Of a stretch of DNA of 64,000 bases, positions 1 to 9,104 are shown piece by piece. Numbering within the stretch: position 1 is the first letter of the stretch; the number at the start of each line of letters is the position of its first letter. The position numbers were made by a program, and so were the translations under genes. Below the pieces are notes generated by a model that had not been told where the DNA came from, did not search any database, and worked only from the letters and a program-made list of their open reading frames with translations. Where the stretch lies: assembly GCF_002006345.1 (NCBI RefSeq), contig NZ_LZZM01000098.1, positions 23,391 to 87,390 of the forward strand. Direction: 5' to 3'. The DNA is from Clostridium puniceum. Its GTDB lineage: Bacteria > Bacillota > Clostridia > Clostridiales > Clostridiaceae.

Positions 1-316
1 TTATATCAGAAGATTTTAGATGATTTAAAAAATCTTTTACTCCTAATTTTAGTTTTACGTTATTAGAGTAGTGATTAAAGGCCATCTTGTGCCAATCGTC
101 TAAGATTTCTTCTGTTGAATCAGCAAGGTTAAATCTTTCTTTAAAATAAACAGCTGTTTGAGAAAAACTTAAATGAGAAATTTCATTTCTTAAATCTTCA
201 GGCATAGAATGTCCTTTTGTTTTAAGATAATCAACATCAATTTGAGACCAAACCCACATAGAATCAACTAGTGTTCCATCCAAATCAAAGATTGTACCTT
301 TTATATCAGCTAACAT
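1..316 (-). CDS. HAD-family hydrolase, N-terminal part (cut by window edge)
   Basis: The reverse strand encodes about 105 residues from an ATG at 316 and runs off the left edge. The N-terminus carries the HAD motif I FDLDGTLVDS, with the nucleophile Asp and the acid/base Asp, followed by a helical cap region. This is typical of beta-phosphoglucomutase or phosphoglycolate phosphatase-like enzymes that dephosphorylate small metabolites in the cytosol. A good ribosome site (TTAGGAGG, complement of 322-329) precedes the start. The substrate cannot be told from this fragment. The gene lies downstream of the tRNA-Pro unit, separated from it by a terminator. Confidence 0.85.
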   Translation of the reverse strand, partial: MLADIKGTIFDLDGTLVDSMWVWSQIDVDYLKTKGHSMPEDLRNEISHLSFSQTAVYFKERFNLADSTEEILDDWHKMAFNHYSNNVKLKLGVKDFLNHLKSSDI

Positions 317-337
317 AAAAAACCTCCTAAAAATAAT

Positions 338-364
338 AAAAAACTTAAGGGTGATTTCCTTAAG
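338..364 (-). terminator. Rho-independent terminator of the tRNA-Pro unit
   Basis: Read on the minus strand, CTTAAGG and CCCTTAAG form a stem around a short loop, followed by six T. It lies directly downstream of the tRNA, between it and the HAD gene. Confidence 0.75.
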
Positions 365-395
365 CTAACATGATAACATATTGATAATGTTTTGG

Positions 396-468
396 TCGGG
401 GTGACAGGGATCGAACCTGCGACCTCATGGTCCCAAACCACGCGCGCTCCCAGCTGCGCCACACCCCG
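396..468 (-). tRNA. tRNA-Pro (anticodon TGG)
   Basis: The reverse strand folds as a complete 73-nt cloverleaf. The acceptor CGGGGTG pairs with CACCCCG and is followed by discriminator A. The D arm is GCGC/GCGC. The anticodon arm CGTGG/CCATG holds loop TTTGGGA with anticodon TGG. The T arm GCAGG/CCTGT has loop TTCGATC. No CCA is encoded; the next base on the minus strand starts the spacer. The gene has its own consensus promoter and terminator, so it is a single-tRNA unit. Confidence 0.97.
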
Positions 469-480
469 AAGACATATTTA

Positions 481-509
481 ATTATATATTTAAGTGGTTT
501 TTCTGTCAA
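481..509 (-). promoter_or_regulatory. Consensus sigma-A promoter for tRNA-Pro
   Basis: On the minus strand there is a perfect TTGACA (complement of 504-509), a 17-nt spacer and a perfect TATAAT (complement of 481-486). It ends 12 nt before the tRNA 5' end. Confidence 0.85.
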
Positions 510-727
510 GGATTTTAGAAAGTGTATATAATGAAAAATAGATTTTATTAGTATTATATGGTTTGAAATAAGGATTTAGTAAACTTAAGGAAAAATAAGT
601 TTCGATATGTATATATTTACTAACAAGTTTGTTATAAGAAATATAAAGAATAAGTTAGAATAAGTGGGGAATATGGACTATATATAGATATTAGTAGAAT
701 AACTTAAAAATTCGCCCTATATATGAA

Positions 728-756
728 TTGTCCATTTTTAGTGAAAGTGTTATAAT
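728..756 (+). promoter_or_regulatory. Sigma-A-type promoter for the NlpC/P60 gene
   Basis: TTGTCC at 728-733, a 17-nt spacer and TATAAT at 751-756, about 50 nt upstream of the start codon at 808. The spacing and the perfect -10 make this the likely start of transcription. Confidence 0.65.
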
Positions 757-807
757 TGTAAAAGATGTAGATTAATGAAGGAGGGAAGGTTTTTAGACCG
801 ACGTTGA

Positions 808-2052
808 ATGAAAAACAAAATTCTAGCTATTATGTTAGCAAGCGTAATCGTTATAGGTAGTTCGGTACCAGCATTTGCTACGCCAAATAATCAACAATTG
901 AATGATTCAAGGCAGAAATATGCAGAAATTGAAAATAAAATACAAGACATTCAAAATAAGATTTATGACTTAGATATGAAGATAGAACCTCTACAATTAA
1001 CTGTGGACAAAAATACTAAAGAAGTAAAAAATATTAACAAAGTTATTGCTAATACTACAAAGGATATTGAACAATGTAAGGAAGAAATTAATACAATGGA
1101 TTTAGCTTTAGGAAAAAGAGTTAAAGCAATGTATGTATCAGGGGATGCAGAGTTTAGTTATTTGAGTTTTTTACTTGAATCAGAGTCAACAAGTGATTTC
1201 TTTTCTAGGGCGGAAGCTGTAAGTAAAATTGTAGGAAAAGATAAAGAAGCAATAGAAGAAGTAACTAATAAAAAAGAAGAATTAAACAGTAAAATTCAAT
1301 CATTAGAAGATAAGAAAAGCGAAATAGATAAACTTAACAAAGAAGTGCAAGCTAGTATAAGTGAATTGGACGGTAAAAAGAAAGAGCAAAAAACTTTAGC
1401 AGACGAAGCACAAGCAGAAAGAAGTAAATTTGATTCGGAGTACTTATCTCAAATAGAAAGAGAGACAGTAAAATCTCAATTTGATGTTATAGGTAATTCT
1501 AATAGTTCAACACCAGATCTTCAATCAGCAATAGCACAATTGAGAAATATTAGAGATAATCAAATTAAGAGTGAAATTGTTAAGAAAGAAATTAATGAAA
1601 AAATAATAAAAGCATTAGCAGTTGTGGATTCAAGAAAAGCAGCAGAAGTGAAAGCGGCGACAACAGCAAGCAGAGGAAAAAGTCGTTCATCTGCCATAGT
1701 ACCATCAGCAGGAAATGCACAAGCGATTCTAAATGAAGCATATGCACAATTAGGAAAGCCATATGTATATGGAGCAACAGGTTCAGCTAACTTTGACTGT
1801 TCAGGTTTTACTCAGTATGTTTTTGAAAATGCAGCAGGAAAAGATATATCAAGAACTACATATTCACAAATCAATGAAGGACAAGCAGTTAGCCAAGATC
1901 AACTTCAACCAGGTGACTTAGTATTTACACATGCAGGTCATGTTGGTATATATGTTGGTGGTGGTCAAATGATTCATGCGCCTCAAACCGGTGATGTAGT
2001 CAAGGTTGGTCCTGTATATAGCTTTTATGCAGGAAGAAGAATAGTTAATTAG
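808..2052 (+). CDS. Secreted NlpC/P60 peptidoglycan endopeptidase with coiled-coil N-terminus
   Basis: 414 residues. A Sec signal peptide (about 1-24, ending VPAFA) is followed by a long coiled coil (about 28-270), like the PcsB/CwlO group, in which the coiled coil restrains the hydrolase and couples it to FtsEX. The C-terminal NlpC/P60 domain (about 303-414) has Cys331 in FDCSGF, His378 in AGHVGIYVG and His390 in MIHAP, the expected Cys-His-His catalytic set. It should cut D-Glu/diamino-acid stem-peptide bonds in the wall. The only good ribosome site (AGGAGGG, 779-785) lies 22 nt upstream of the ATG, an unusually long gap. A terminator follows. The ftsEX genes elsewhere in this window are plausible partners by analogy only. 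Confidence 0.92.
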   Translation: MKNKILAIMLASVIVIGSSVPAFATPNNQQLNDSRQKYAEIENKIQDIQNKIYDLDMKIEPLQLTVDKNTKEVKNINKVIANTTKDIEQCKEEINTMDLALGKRVKAMYVSGDAEFSYLSFLLESESTSDFFSRAEAVSKIVGKDKEAIEEVTNKKEELNSKIQSLEDKKSEIDKLNKEVQASISELDGKKKEQKTLADEAQAERSKFDSEYLSQIERETVKSQFDVIGNSNSSTPDLQSAIAQLRNIRDNQIKSEIVKKEINEKIIKALAVVDSRKAAEVKAATTASRGKSRSSAIVPSAGNAQAILNEAYAQLGKPYVYGATGSANFDCSGFTQYVFENAAGKDISRTTYSQINEGQAVSQDQLQPGDLVFTHAGHVGIYVGGGQMIHAPQTGDVVKVGPVYSFYAGRRIVN

Positions 2053-2095
2053 TAAACAAAAGAAATTAGTTGTTAATATCTGATTTTAGTTATAG

Positions 2096-2127
2096 CCCTT
2101 CTGTTTAGATGCAGGAGGGTTTTTTTA
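2096..2127 (+). terminator. Terminator after the NlpC/P60 gene
   Basis: CCCTTCTG pairs with CAGGAGGG (one G-U pair) around a short loop, followed by a run of T from 2120. Confidence 0.85.
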
Positions 2128-2245
2128 TTTAATTTGTGATGTTATAATGTGATGAGTATAATTAAGTTTCTCTTTATAGAAGATAAGCTGATTTATGAAA
2201 TTAAGATTAATGTAGTTAATTGCATTAAAAGTAGAGGAAGAAAAT

Positions 2246-2995
2246 ATGGATAGTAATTTTAAATATACAATGGAAGATGAAACAATAGACGATTTGCAGC
2301 TTAAAGGTTTAAATTTGATTCAAAAAAAAGATGGTTTTAAATTTGGAATAGATGCTGTTCTATTATCAGATTTTGCTTGTGTAAAAACAAAACATAGAGT
2401 AATAGATTTATGTACAGGAACAGGAATAGTTCCATTTTTAATATATGGCAAATATAGTCCACAAAGTGTATGTGGATTAGAAATTCAAGAAGATATGATT
2501 GATATGGCTAAAAGAAGTGTAAAATTAAATTCGTTAGAGGAGAAGGTTTTTTTCCTAAATGAGGATTTGAAAAATATAGAATTTCTAAAGAAGCTTGAGA
2601 AGTTTGATGTGGTTACAGTAAATCCTCCATATAAATTAAATAATGCAGGTATTCTTAATCCAAATGACAAATTGGCTATAGCGAGACATGAAATGTTATG
2701 TAATTTAGAGGATGTGATTTCAGCTGCAAGAGTATTGTTAAAAGATAATGGAAGGATGTTTATTGTACATAGACCAGAACGGTTAGCAGATATTTTTACC
2801 CTAATGAGAAAATATAAAATAGAACCTAAAAGAGTGAAAATGATACATCCTAAAATGGGAAAAGCGCCCAATATTGTTTTAGTTGAAGGACAGAGAGATG
2901 GAGGAGCTTATTTAAAATGGGACGCACCATTATATGTTTATGATGAGAATGGTAAGTATACTAAAGAAATAAACTTAATATATGGGAGGTCATAA
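2246..2995 (+). CDS. trmN6: tRNA1(Val) adenine-37-N6 methyltransferase
   Basis: 249 residues with a Rossmann-type SAM-binding fold: glycine-rich motif I at DLCTGTGIVPFL (about 58-69) and catalytic motif NPPYK (about 127-131), which marks N6-adenine methyltransferases. Family members (YabB/TrmN6/YfiC type) methylate A37 of tRNA1(Val). Gene order trmN6-rsmI followed by abrB is the same as yabB-yabC-abrB in Bacillus. The stop is 1 nt before the rsmI ATG, so the two are co-transcribed. The length is normal and nothing is missing. Confidence 0.88.
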   Translation: MDSNFKYTMEDETIDDLQLKGLNLIQKKDGFKFGIDAVLLSDFACVKTKHRVIDLCTGTGIVPFLIYGKYSPQSVCGLEIQEDMIDMAKRSVKLNSLEEKVFFLNEDLKNIEFLKKLEKFDVVTVNPPYKLNNAGILNPNDKLAIARHEMLCNLEDVISAARVLLKDNGRMFIVHRPERLADIFTLMRKYKIEPKRVKMIHPKMGKAPNIVLVEGQRDGGAYLKWDAPLYVYDENGKYTKEINLIYGRS

Positions 2996-2996
2996 T

Positions 2997-3842
2997 ATGG
3001 AAAGCGGAAAGTTATATTTAGTGCCAACACCTATTGGAAATTTAAAAGATATTACATTAAGAGCTCTTGAAACTTTACAAGAGGCTGACTTTATAGCGGC
3101 GGAAGATACTAGACAGACTTTAAAATTATTGAATCACTTTGAAATAAAAAAATCTTTAATAAGTTATCATAAATTTAATGAACAAATTAAAAGTGATAAA
3201 ATTATTGAGTTGCTCATGGAAGGTAAAAAGGTTGCTTTAGTATCGGATGCAGGAACACCAGGAATATCAGATCCAGGTAGTGTTATAGTACAAAGATGTA
3301 TTGAGCAAATGATTAATTTTGAAGTGTTGCCAGGAGCAACGGCAATAACCACAGCATTAGTTTATTCAGGATTAGATACAACAAAATTTCTTTTTAGAGG
3401 TTTTTTACCTAGAGAAAATAAGGATCGAAAAGTCGTAACAGATGAACTTATACAAAGTCAAGAAACACTTATATTTTACGAAGCTCCACATAGATTAATA
3501 GATACATTAAAATTTTTATTAGAAACATTTGGAGATAGAAAAATTGCAGTATGCAGAGAATTGACTAAGATATATGAAGAAATATATAGAGGAAGTATAA
3601 GTGAAGCTGTGCAGCATTTTGAAGAAAAGAAACCTAGAGGTGAATTTGTACTTGTATTAGAAGGGAAAAAACTTGAAGATATAAGAGAAGAGCAAAGAGA
3701 GGTTTGGATTAATTTATCTATTGAAGAACATATATTAAAATATGTAAATGATGGGATGAATAAAAAAGATGCAATAAAACTTGTAGCAAAAGAAAGAGAA
3801 CTTCCCAAAAATGAAGTTTACAAATTTTCGACTAATATATAA
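2997..3842 (+). CDS. rsmI: 16S rRNA (cytidine-1402-2'-O)-methyltransferase
   Basis: 281 residues, a tetrapyrrole-methylase-fold SAM enzyme that methylates the ribose of C1402 in the ribosomal P site. The N-terminal signature LVPTPIGNLKDIT, the EDTRQTLKLL segment and the SDAGTPGISDPG loop are the conserved RsmI blocks. The ATG at 2997 is chosen because GGGAGG (2984-2989) lies 7 nt upstream. An in-frame ATG at 2982 would place that ribosome site inside the gene. It is translationally linked to trmN6. Confidence 0.95.
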   Translation: MESGKLYLVPTPIGNLKDITLRALETLQEADFIAAEDTRQTLKLLNHFEIKKSLISYHKFNEQIKSDKIIELLMEGKKVALVSDAGTPGISDPGSVIVQRCIEQMINFEVLPGATAITTALVYSGLDTTKFLFRGFLPRENKDRKVVTDELIQSQETLIFYEAPHRLIDTLKFLLETFGDRKIAVCRELTKIYEEIYRGSISEAVQHFEEKKPRGEFVLVLEGKKLEDIREEQREVWINLSIEEHILKYVNDGMNKKDAIKLVAKERELPKNEVYKFSTNI

Positions 3843-3850
3843 TAAAAACA

Positions 3851-3895
3851 AACTATTTCAAGGCTATTTTAATTAAAATAGCCTTGAAAATAGTT
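3851..3895. terminator. Long inverted repeat between convergent rsmI and abrB
   Basis: A near-perfect 45-nt palindrome: the outer arms AACTATTT/AAATAGTT and inner arms CAAGGCTATTTT/AAAATAGCCTTG differ by one extra base. It lies between convergent genes, so it probably stops transcription from both sides, though neither strand has a clean T tract after the stem. Confidence 0.6.
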
Positions 3896-3947
3896 CACTA
3901 CTAGATTTTGATACCTACTTGATAATATTATTATATACTATCAAATA

Positions 3948-4193
3948 TTATCTGTTGTTTTTAATTTCGTCTAAACACTTAGTGCAAATATTCTTGCCTT
4001 TGTAGTTAATAACATCTCTTGCATCTCCACAGAAGATACAAGCTGGCTCATATTTCTTTAAGATTATTTGCTCACCGTCTACATAAATTTCTAATGCATC
4101 TTTTTCTGCAATATCTAAAGTTCTTCTAAGTTCTATAGGAATAACAATTCTTCCTAATTCGTCTACTCTTCTAACTACACCTGTTGATTTCAT
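3948..4193 (-). CDS. abrB: AbrB-type transition-state regulator
   Basis: 81 residues. Residues 1-50 form the swapped-hairpin AbrB DNA-binding domain (STGVVRRVDELGRIVIPIELRR). Residues 50-81 carry two CxxC pairs (CIFC and CTKC) that look like a small zinc ribbon, as in clostridial AbrB proteins and unlike the C-terminal domain of Bacillus AbrB. Such proteins repress stationary-phase, solvent and sporulation genes during growth. The start is fixed by AGGAGGAA just upstream on the minus strand. It is monocistronic with its own promoter. Confidence 0.93.
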   Translation of the reverse strand: MKSTGVVRRVDELGRIVIPIELRRTLDIAEKDALEIYVDGEQIILKKYEPACIFCGDARDVINYKGKNICTKCLDEIKNNR

Positions 4194-4235
4194 AAAAATT
4201 CCTCCTAATTACACGATTCGACATTCTACTATACT

Positions 4236-4264
4236 ATATTACCAAACATGTAATATAAAGTCAA
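4236..4264 (-). promoter_or_regulatory. Promoter of abrB
   Basis: On the minus strand: TTGACT (complement of 4259-4264), a 17-nt spacer and TAATAT (complement of 4236-4241), about 40 nt before the abrB start. Confidence 0.6.
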
Positions 4265-4676
4265 TGGATATTTCAATTAATTTATAAGAAATTACAAATT
4301 TCAACTTTAATTAACATCTTACTTAAAATATACTACCATATTTTAGAAAAGTCAATAGGTTTTGTCTATAAAAATATAATATTAATTTTATGTTAATAAA
4401 TTAAGTGACACGGCTTATACCAACATTTCTTTAAAATCAGTAAATGTATTAATTTCATTATATTTACATATTAGTAAAAGTTAATTAAATATTTACATGT
4501 ATTAGGTGGCGAATACTTTGACAAAAAGGCGATTACTATACGTAATATTGTCGATAGTTTACATAAAATAGATATTTTTTTGTATATTTATATTCAAATA
4601 AAAAGCTGATATATCGTATAATATCAATAATAATAAGACAAAATAAAAAATACAAAAATTAATCTTTGAAAGTAAT
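4265..4676. other. AT-rich intergenic region, no gene seen
   Basis: This space between divergent abrB and the DUF1836 gene is extremely AT-rich. I find no ORF with a ribosome site, no tRNA and no clear terminator. It may hold regulator sites, but none is recognisable. Confidence 0.5.
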
Positions 4677-4705
4677 TTGTAATAAGTTAATAATTACTAT
4701 ATAAT
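4677..4705 (+). promoter_or_regulatory. Promoter of the DUF1836 gene
   Basis: TTGTAA (4677-4682), a 17-nt spacer and TATAAT (4700-4705), 40 nt before the start codon. Confidence 0.6.
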
Positions 4706-4744
4706 ATATTTATTATTTAAGCAAAGAAAGTATGGGTGTATAAA

Positions 4745-5335
4745 ATGGAAAGAAAATTTGATTCAGATTATATAAAAGAATTAGCAGAAGAAATGTCTAA
4801 GGGAAATTCCGTTTCATATGAAGACTTTCCAAAGTATGATTTATTTTTATCGCAAGTAATAGATTATTTAAATGATAAATTTATTGATGAGAATTTTACG
4901 AATAATATAGTTCAAAACTACATTAAAAGTGAAGTTATAACTAAGCCGGAAGATGGTAAAAAAAGAGGATATACTAAGATGCATTTAATACAATTAGTAT
5001 TAATTAGCCACATGAGACCTCTTTTGACAACCGAAGAAATTAAAAAAGTTTTTAGACTAGCTTTTAACGAAATAAATGATAGAAATGATGATATATTATC
5101 CTGGGAGGAAACGTATAAGACTTTTATACAAATACAACAAGAAAGCTTAGACGATTATTTAATTACATCATTAACCCATGGAGATAAATTGCAAGAAATG
5201 ATAAAGAACTTTGATTTAAGAGAGAAGGATGAAGAAAGAATAAGAATTTTCTTGTTAGTCCTATCTTTAATAGCGGAAGCAAGTGTTATTAAAAAATTAG
5301 TTCAAAAAATAGTTAAAGAATATGAAACAGATTAA
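4745..5335 (+). CDS. DUF1836 domain protein
   Basis: 196 residues. The region around VSYEDFPKYDLFLSQVIDYLN and the RGYTKMHLIQLVLISHMRPLLTTEEIKK-type segment match the DUF1836 family as I recall it. The second segment resembles a MerR-like helix-turn-helix start, so a DNA-binding role is possible but unproven. The ATG at 4745 follows a weak GGGTG site; a GTG at 4736 in the same frame is an alternative start. It is monocistronic, with a promoter upstream and a hairpin downstream. Confidence 0.75.
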   Translation: MERKFDSDYIKELAEEMSKGNSVSYEDFPKYDLFLSQVIDYLNDKFIDENFTNNIVQNYIKSEVITKPEDGKKRGYTKMHLIQLVLISHMRPLLTTEEIKKVFRLAFNEINDRNDDILSWEETYKTFIQIQQESLDDYLITSLTHGDKLQEMIKNFDLREKDEERIRIFLLVLSLIAEASVIKKLVQKIVKEYETD

Positions 5336-5381
5336 ATTACATAACATATATATGCAGGGAAGCGTGAATACAAATATATAG

Positions 5382-5434
5382 AAACACTTACTTAATTGGG
5401 ATTAAAGATTATAGGCAAATTAGGTGAGTGTTTT
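5382..5434 (+). terminator. Terminator after the DUF1836 gene
   Basis: AAACACTTAC-TTAATT pairs with AATTAGGTGAGTGTTT (G-U pairs allowed) around a loop of about 20 nt, ending in a short T run. Confidence 0.6.
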
Positions 5435-5512
5435 ATAAATATGTTTAAGAATTGAATCTTTATTACTGTTAGGGGAATAGATAGTTTGCTATTTCAAAGA
5501 GAGGAAAAATTT

Positions 5513-7798
5513 ATGGATAAAATTATAATAAAGGAATCCGTAAGAAATTTAGTAGAATTTTGCTTGAAAAAGGGAGATATAGATAATAGATTTTCAGGAA
5601 GTGCTAGAGCTACTGAAGGCATAAAAGCACACCAAAAAATTCAGGAGGATAATAAAAAGATATATGAAAATTATAAAAAAGAAGTATATTTATCCTATGA
5701 ATTTGAATTAAAAAACAGTGTAATAAACATTGAAGGACGAGCAGATGGAGTTATAATAGAACAAAATAATAGTATAGTTGAAGAAATTAAATCTACATAT
5801 AAAAGTTTTACTAATATAGATGATTCAAATGAAGTACATTGGGCTCAGGCAAAAGTTTATGCCTTTATTTATGGAAAACAAAATGATTTGAAAGAAATTT
5901 ATATAAGATTGTCTTATATGCAGCTTGAAACCTATGAAGTTAAAAGCTTTGAAAAGAAGTTTCAAATGGAAGAACTAGAAGAGTTTATTTTAAAGATATT
6001 ATATGAATATGAGAAATTCAGCATTTTGATATTTAAACAAAAAAATGAGAGAAATGAATCAATAAAAAACCTTAAATTTCCTTTTGAAGAATATAGAGCT
6101 GGACAGCGTAAACTGATTAACATATCATATCAAACTATAAAAGAAAAAGAAATTTTATTTACTCAAGCACCCACAGGAATAGGAAAAACTATATCGACTA
6201 TTTTTCCAGCAGTTAAAGCAATTGGGGAAGGCATTGGGGAGAGAATAGTGTACTTAACAGCAAAGACTATAAATAGAGAAGTGGCAGAAGATACGTTTGA
6301 GAAATTAAGGCATGAAGGCCTTAGTTTTAAGAATATTACAATTACAGCAAAAGAAAAAATATGTATTAATGAATCCTTTGATTGTAATCCAGAAAAATGT
6401 ATATATGCACAGGACTATTATGGTAAGGTGAAAGATGCTATAACATATATTATTGAGCATGAAGAAAGAATTTCCTCGGAAATATTGCAGAAATATGCTG
6501 AAAGTTATAAAGTATGTCCCTTTGAACTTTCTTTAGATATAAGTCTTTATTGCGATGGAATTATAGGTGATTATAATTATGTTTTTGATCCGAGGGCATC
6601 CCTAGGGAGATTATTAGAAAGCGCTGGCAACATAGTTTTAATTGATGAAGCACATAATTTGATAGATAGAGCAAGAAGTATGTATTCAGCATCCTTATGT
6701 AAAAGTCAAATATTGCAATGCAAAAAACTAACTAAAGGTAAATTAAATAAAATACATAATTTATTAGGAAAAATTAATAATTATTTTATTGATATTAGAA
6801 ATGAATGTGATCATAAAGATGTTCAATGGTTGTGTGAAAAAGAGGAGCCTAAGGAGTTAAATAAGCATTTACAACTTTATTTAAAGGAAAGTGAAGAAAT
6901 TTTAGTTAGAGGAAATAGATTTGAGTGTTATGAAGATATACTACAATTATATTTTGATGTGAATTCATTTGTATCTACAATGCAGTTGTATGACGAAAAT
7001 TATATAACTTGTATGGAAAAAGAAAATCAAGATATGAGATTAACCTTATATTGTGTAAATCCTGCTAAAAATTTGAAGGAATATTTGTCAAAATGTTATT
7101 CCGTAATTTTCTTTTCAGCAACTATATCTCCAATAAAATACTATATATATATGCTTGGAGGACATGATGAAACTTATAGATTGAAGCTTCCATCACCATT
7201 TAAAAAAGAAAATTTAAAGGTGTATGTTAGTTGTATTAATATAAGATATACACATAGGCAAAGAACCTTAAAATCAGTGAAAAATAAAATTATAAAATTT
7301 ATTTCAAAAAATATAGGAAATTATATAATTTTTTCACCATCATATGCATATATGGAATTGTTATGGGAAGAAATGAATCAAGTTAATATTAATGAATTTC
7401 AACTTATAAAACAAAAGCCAAATATGAAGGAAGAGGAAAAAAGTGAATTTTTAAGGAGTTTTAAGATAAATAACAATTTATTGATGTTTTGTGTTCTTGG
7501 AGGAATGTTTTCAGAAGGTATAGATCTGCCAGGAGAACAATTAATAGGAAGTATAATAATTGGAGTTGGATATCCTATGATATCAGTGAAAAATGAAATA
7601 ATAAAAGATTTTTATGGACAAAATGGATATGATTATGCGTATGTATTTCCTGGAATAAATAAAGTGCAGCAAGCGGTTGGAAGAGTAATAAGAACAGAAA
7701 CTGATACGGGAAGAATTTTGCTTATTGATGATAGATATATAACGAATAAATATGAAGTTTTACTGCCAAATGAGTGGCACCCAATAAATAAATATTGA
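5513..7798 (+). CDS. DinG/XPD-type DEAH helicase with N-terminal PD-(D/E)xK nuclease-like domain
   Basis: 761 residues. The N-terminus (about 1-130) contains IEGRADGVI and VEEIKSTYKSF, the D...ExK pattern of a Cas4/RecB-like nuclease. The helicase core has Walker A (APTGIGKT), a DEAH box (LIDEAHNL) and motif VI (QQAVGRVIRTETD). Between Walker A and DEAH lie the cysteines of CINESFDCNPEKC and VCPFE, the usual place of the 4Fe-4S cluster in XPD/DinG helicases. The protein probably unwinds DNA 5' to 3' and may nick it during repair. The ATG at 5513 follows AGAGAGGA with good spacing; the upstream in-frame TTG at 5486 has no such site. It is monocistronic. Confidence 0.85.
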   Translation: MDKIIIKESVRNLVEFCLKKGDIDNRFSGSARATEGIKAHQKIQEDNKKIYENYKKEVYLSYEFELKNSVINIEGRADGVIIEQNNSIVEEIKSTYKSFTNIDDSNEVHWAQAKVYAFIYGKQNDLKEIYIRLSYMQLETYEVKSFEKKFQMEELEEFILKILYEYEKFSILIFKQKNERNESIKNLKFPFEEYRAGQRKLINISYQTIKEKEILFTQAPTGIGKTISTIFPAVKAIGEGIGERIVYLTAKTINREVAEDTFEKLRHEGLSFKNITITAKEKICINESFDCNPEKCIYAQDYYGKVKDAITYIIEHEERISSEILQKYAESYKVCPFELSLDISLYCDGIIGDYNYVFDPRASLGRLLESAGNIVLIDEAHNLIDRARSMYSASLCKSQILQCKKLTKGKLNKIHNLLGKINNYFIDIRNECDHKDVQWLCEKEEPKELNKHLQLYLKESEEILVRGNRFECYEDILQLYFDVNSFVSTMQLYDENYITCMEKENQDMRLTLYCVNPAKNLKEYLSKCYSVIFFSATISPIKYYIYMLGGHDETYRLKLPSPFKKENLKVYVSCINIRYTHRQRTLKSVKNKIIKFISKNIGNYIIFSPSYAYMELLWEEMNQVNINEFQLIKQKPNMKEEEKSEFLRSFKINNNLLMFCVLGGMFSEGIDLPGEQLIGSIIIGVGYPMISVKNEIIKDFYGQNGYDYAYVFPGINKVQQAVGRVIRTETDTGRILLIDDRYITNKYEVLLPNEWHPINKY

Positions 7799-7925
7799 CA
7801 AGATTAAACTTAGTAAAACAAAAAGTTTATTTATCTATTTAAGTATGTTAAAATATTCATGTTGGTTTTAAGGAACAAAGGAATTTAAACAAGATATTTT
7901 AAAGTAGGATTAAGGAGCGAGGAAA

Positions 7926-9104
7926 ATGAATATTCCATTAATTGATTTAAAAGCTCAATATAAGTCTATTTCTGAAGATTTAGATAGAGTAACTAAAGAA
8001 GTACTTTCTTCTGCAAGTTATATTATGGGGAAGAACGTAACAGAATTTGAAAAAGAATTTGCAGAATATATAGGGGTTAAACATGCGATATCAGTAGGGA
8101 ATGGAACTGATGCTTTAGTTATTGCATTAAAATCTTTAGGAATAGGAAGTGGAGATGAGGTAATAACTTCACCATTTACTTATTTTGCATCTGCAGAGGT
8201 AATTTCAGCTGTTGGTGCAACACCTGTTTTTGTTGACGTAGAAAAAGAAACATTTAATATAGATCCATCTAAGATAGAAGAAAAAATAACTAAAAATACA
8301 AAAGCTATTATACCAGTTCATATATTTGGTCAAAGCGCTAAGATGGATGAAATTAATGAAATAGCAAAAAAACATAATTTAAAGGTTATTGAAGATGCCT
8401 GCCAAGCAGTAGGTTCTAAATATAAAGGCAAAATGATAGGAACATTAAGTGATGCAGCTTGTTTCTCATTTTTCCCAACCAAAAATCTTTCATGTGCTGG
8501 TGACGGGGGAATGATAGTGACTTCTGATGATAATATAGCAACTATAGCAAGAGCTATAAGAACGCATGGAAGCGGAGAAACTGGTCAAAAAGCGTATAAT
8601 CTATTAAATAATATAACAGAAGAAATAGAAACCTTTAAAGGCGGAGACGATACTGTATACAATCCATTAAAATATTATAACTATTTAATTGGTGTTAACT
8701 CAAGATTAGATGCTATTCAAGCCGCAATTTTAAGAGTTAAATTGCCATTTTTAGATAAATGGAATGCTAGAAGAAGAGAAATAGCTAAAATATATGATGA
8801 AAACTTTGAGGACTCAAATGTTGTAATACCTACAGTTGATAAGGATAATGAAACAGTTTATCATCAGTATGTATTACAATCAGACAATAGAGATGTTATG
8901 TTAAATAAGCTTAAAGAAAAAGGTGTGGCAACAGGTGTATATTACCCAGTTCCATTACATTTACAAAAAGTTTATAAGGATCTTGGGTATAAAGAAGGAG
9001 ATATGCCAGTTTCAGAGTATTTGTCTCACAGAACCTTTGCAATACCAGTTTATCCAGAATTAACAGAAGAAGAAATAAATTATATAATTGAAAGTATAAA
9101 GTGA
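7926..9104 (+). CDS. DegT/DnrJ/EryC1/StrS sugar aminotransferase (WbpE/WlbC-like)
   Basis: 392 residues, a PLP-dependent fold-type I enzyme. Lys186 in FPTKNLSCAGDGG is the Schiff-base lysine, and EDACQAVGSKYKGK is the cofactor Asp/Gln block. These enzymes transaminate keto-sugar nucleotides. The next genes encode a hexapeptide acetyltransferase and a UDP-HexNAc dehydrogenase. A role in making UDP-2,3-diacetamido-uronate, converting the 3-keto to the 3-amino sugar, is therefore likely, but the exact substrate is inferred. The start follows AAGGAGCGAGG. The stop codon lies inside a repeat-like segment described at 9098. Confidence 0.88.
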   Translation: MNIPLIDLKAQYKSISEDLDRVTKEVLSSASYIMGKNVTEFEKEFAEYIGVKHAISVGNGTDALVIALKSLGIGSGDEVITSPFTYFASAEVISAVGATPVFVDVEKETFNIDPSKIEEKITKNTKAIIPVHIFGQSAKMDEINEIAKKHNLKVIEDACQAVGSKYKGKMIGTLSDAACFSFFPTKNLSCAGDGGMIVTSDDNIATIARAIRTHGSGETGQKAYNLLNNITEEIETFKGGDDTVYNPLKYYNYLIGVNSRLDAIQAAILRVKLPFLDKWNARRREIAKIYDENFEDSNVVIPTVDKDNETVYHQYVLQSDNRDVMLNKLKEKGVATGVYYPVPLHLQKVYKDLGYKEGDMPVSEYLSHRTFAIPVYPELTEEEINYIIESIK

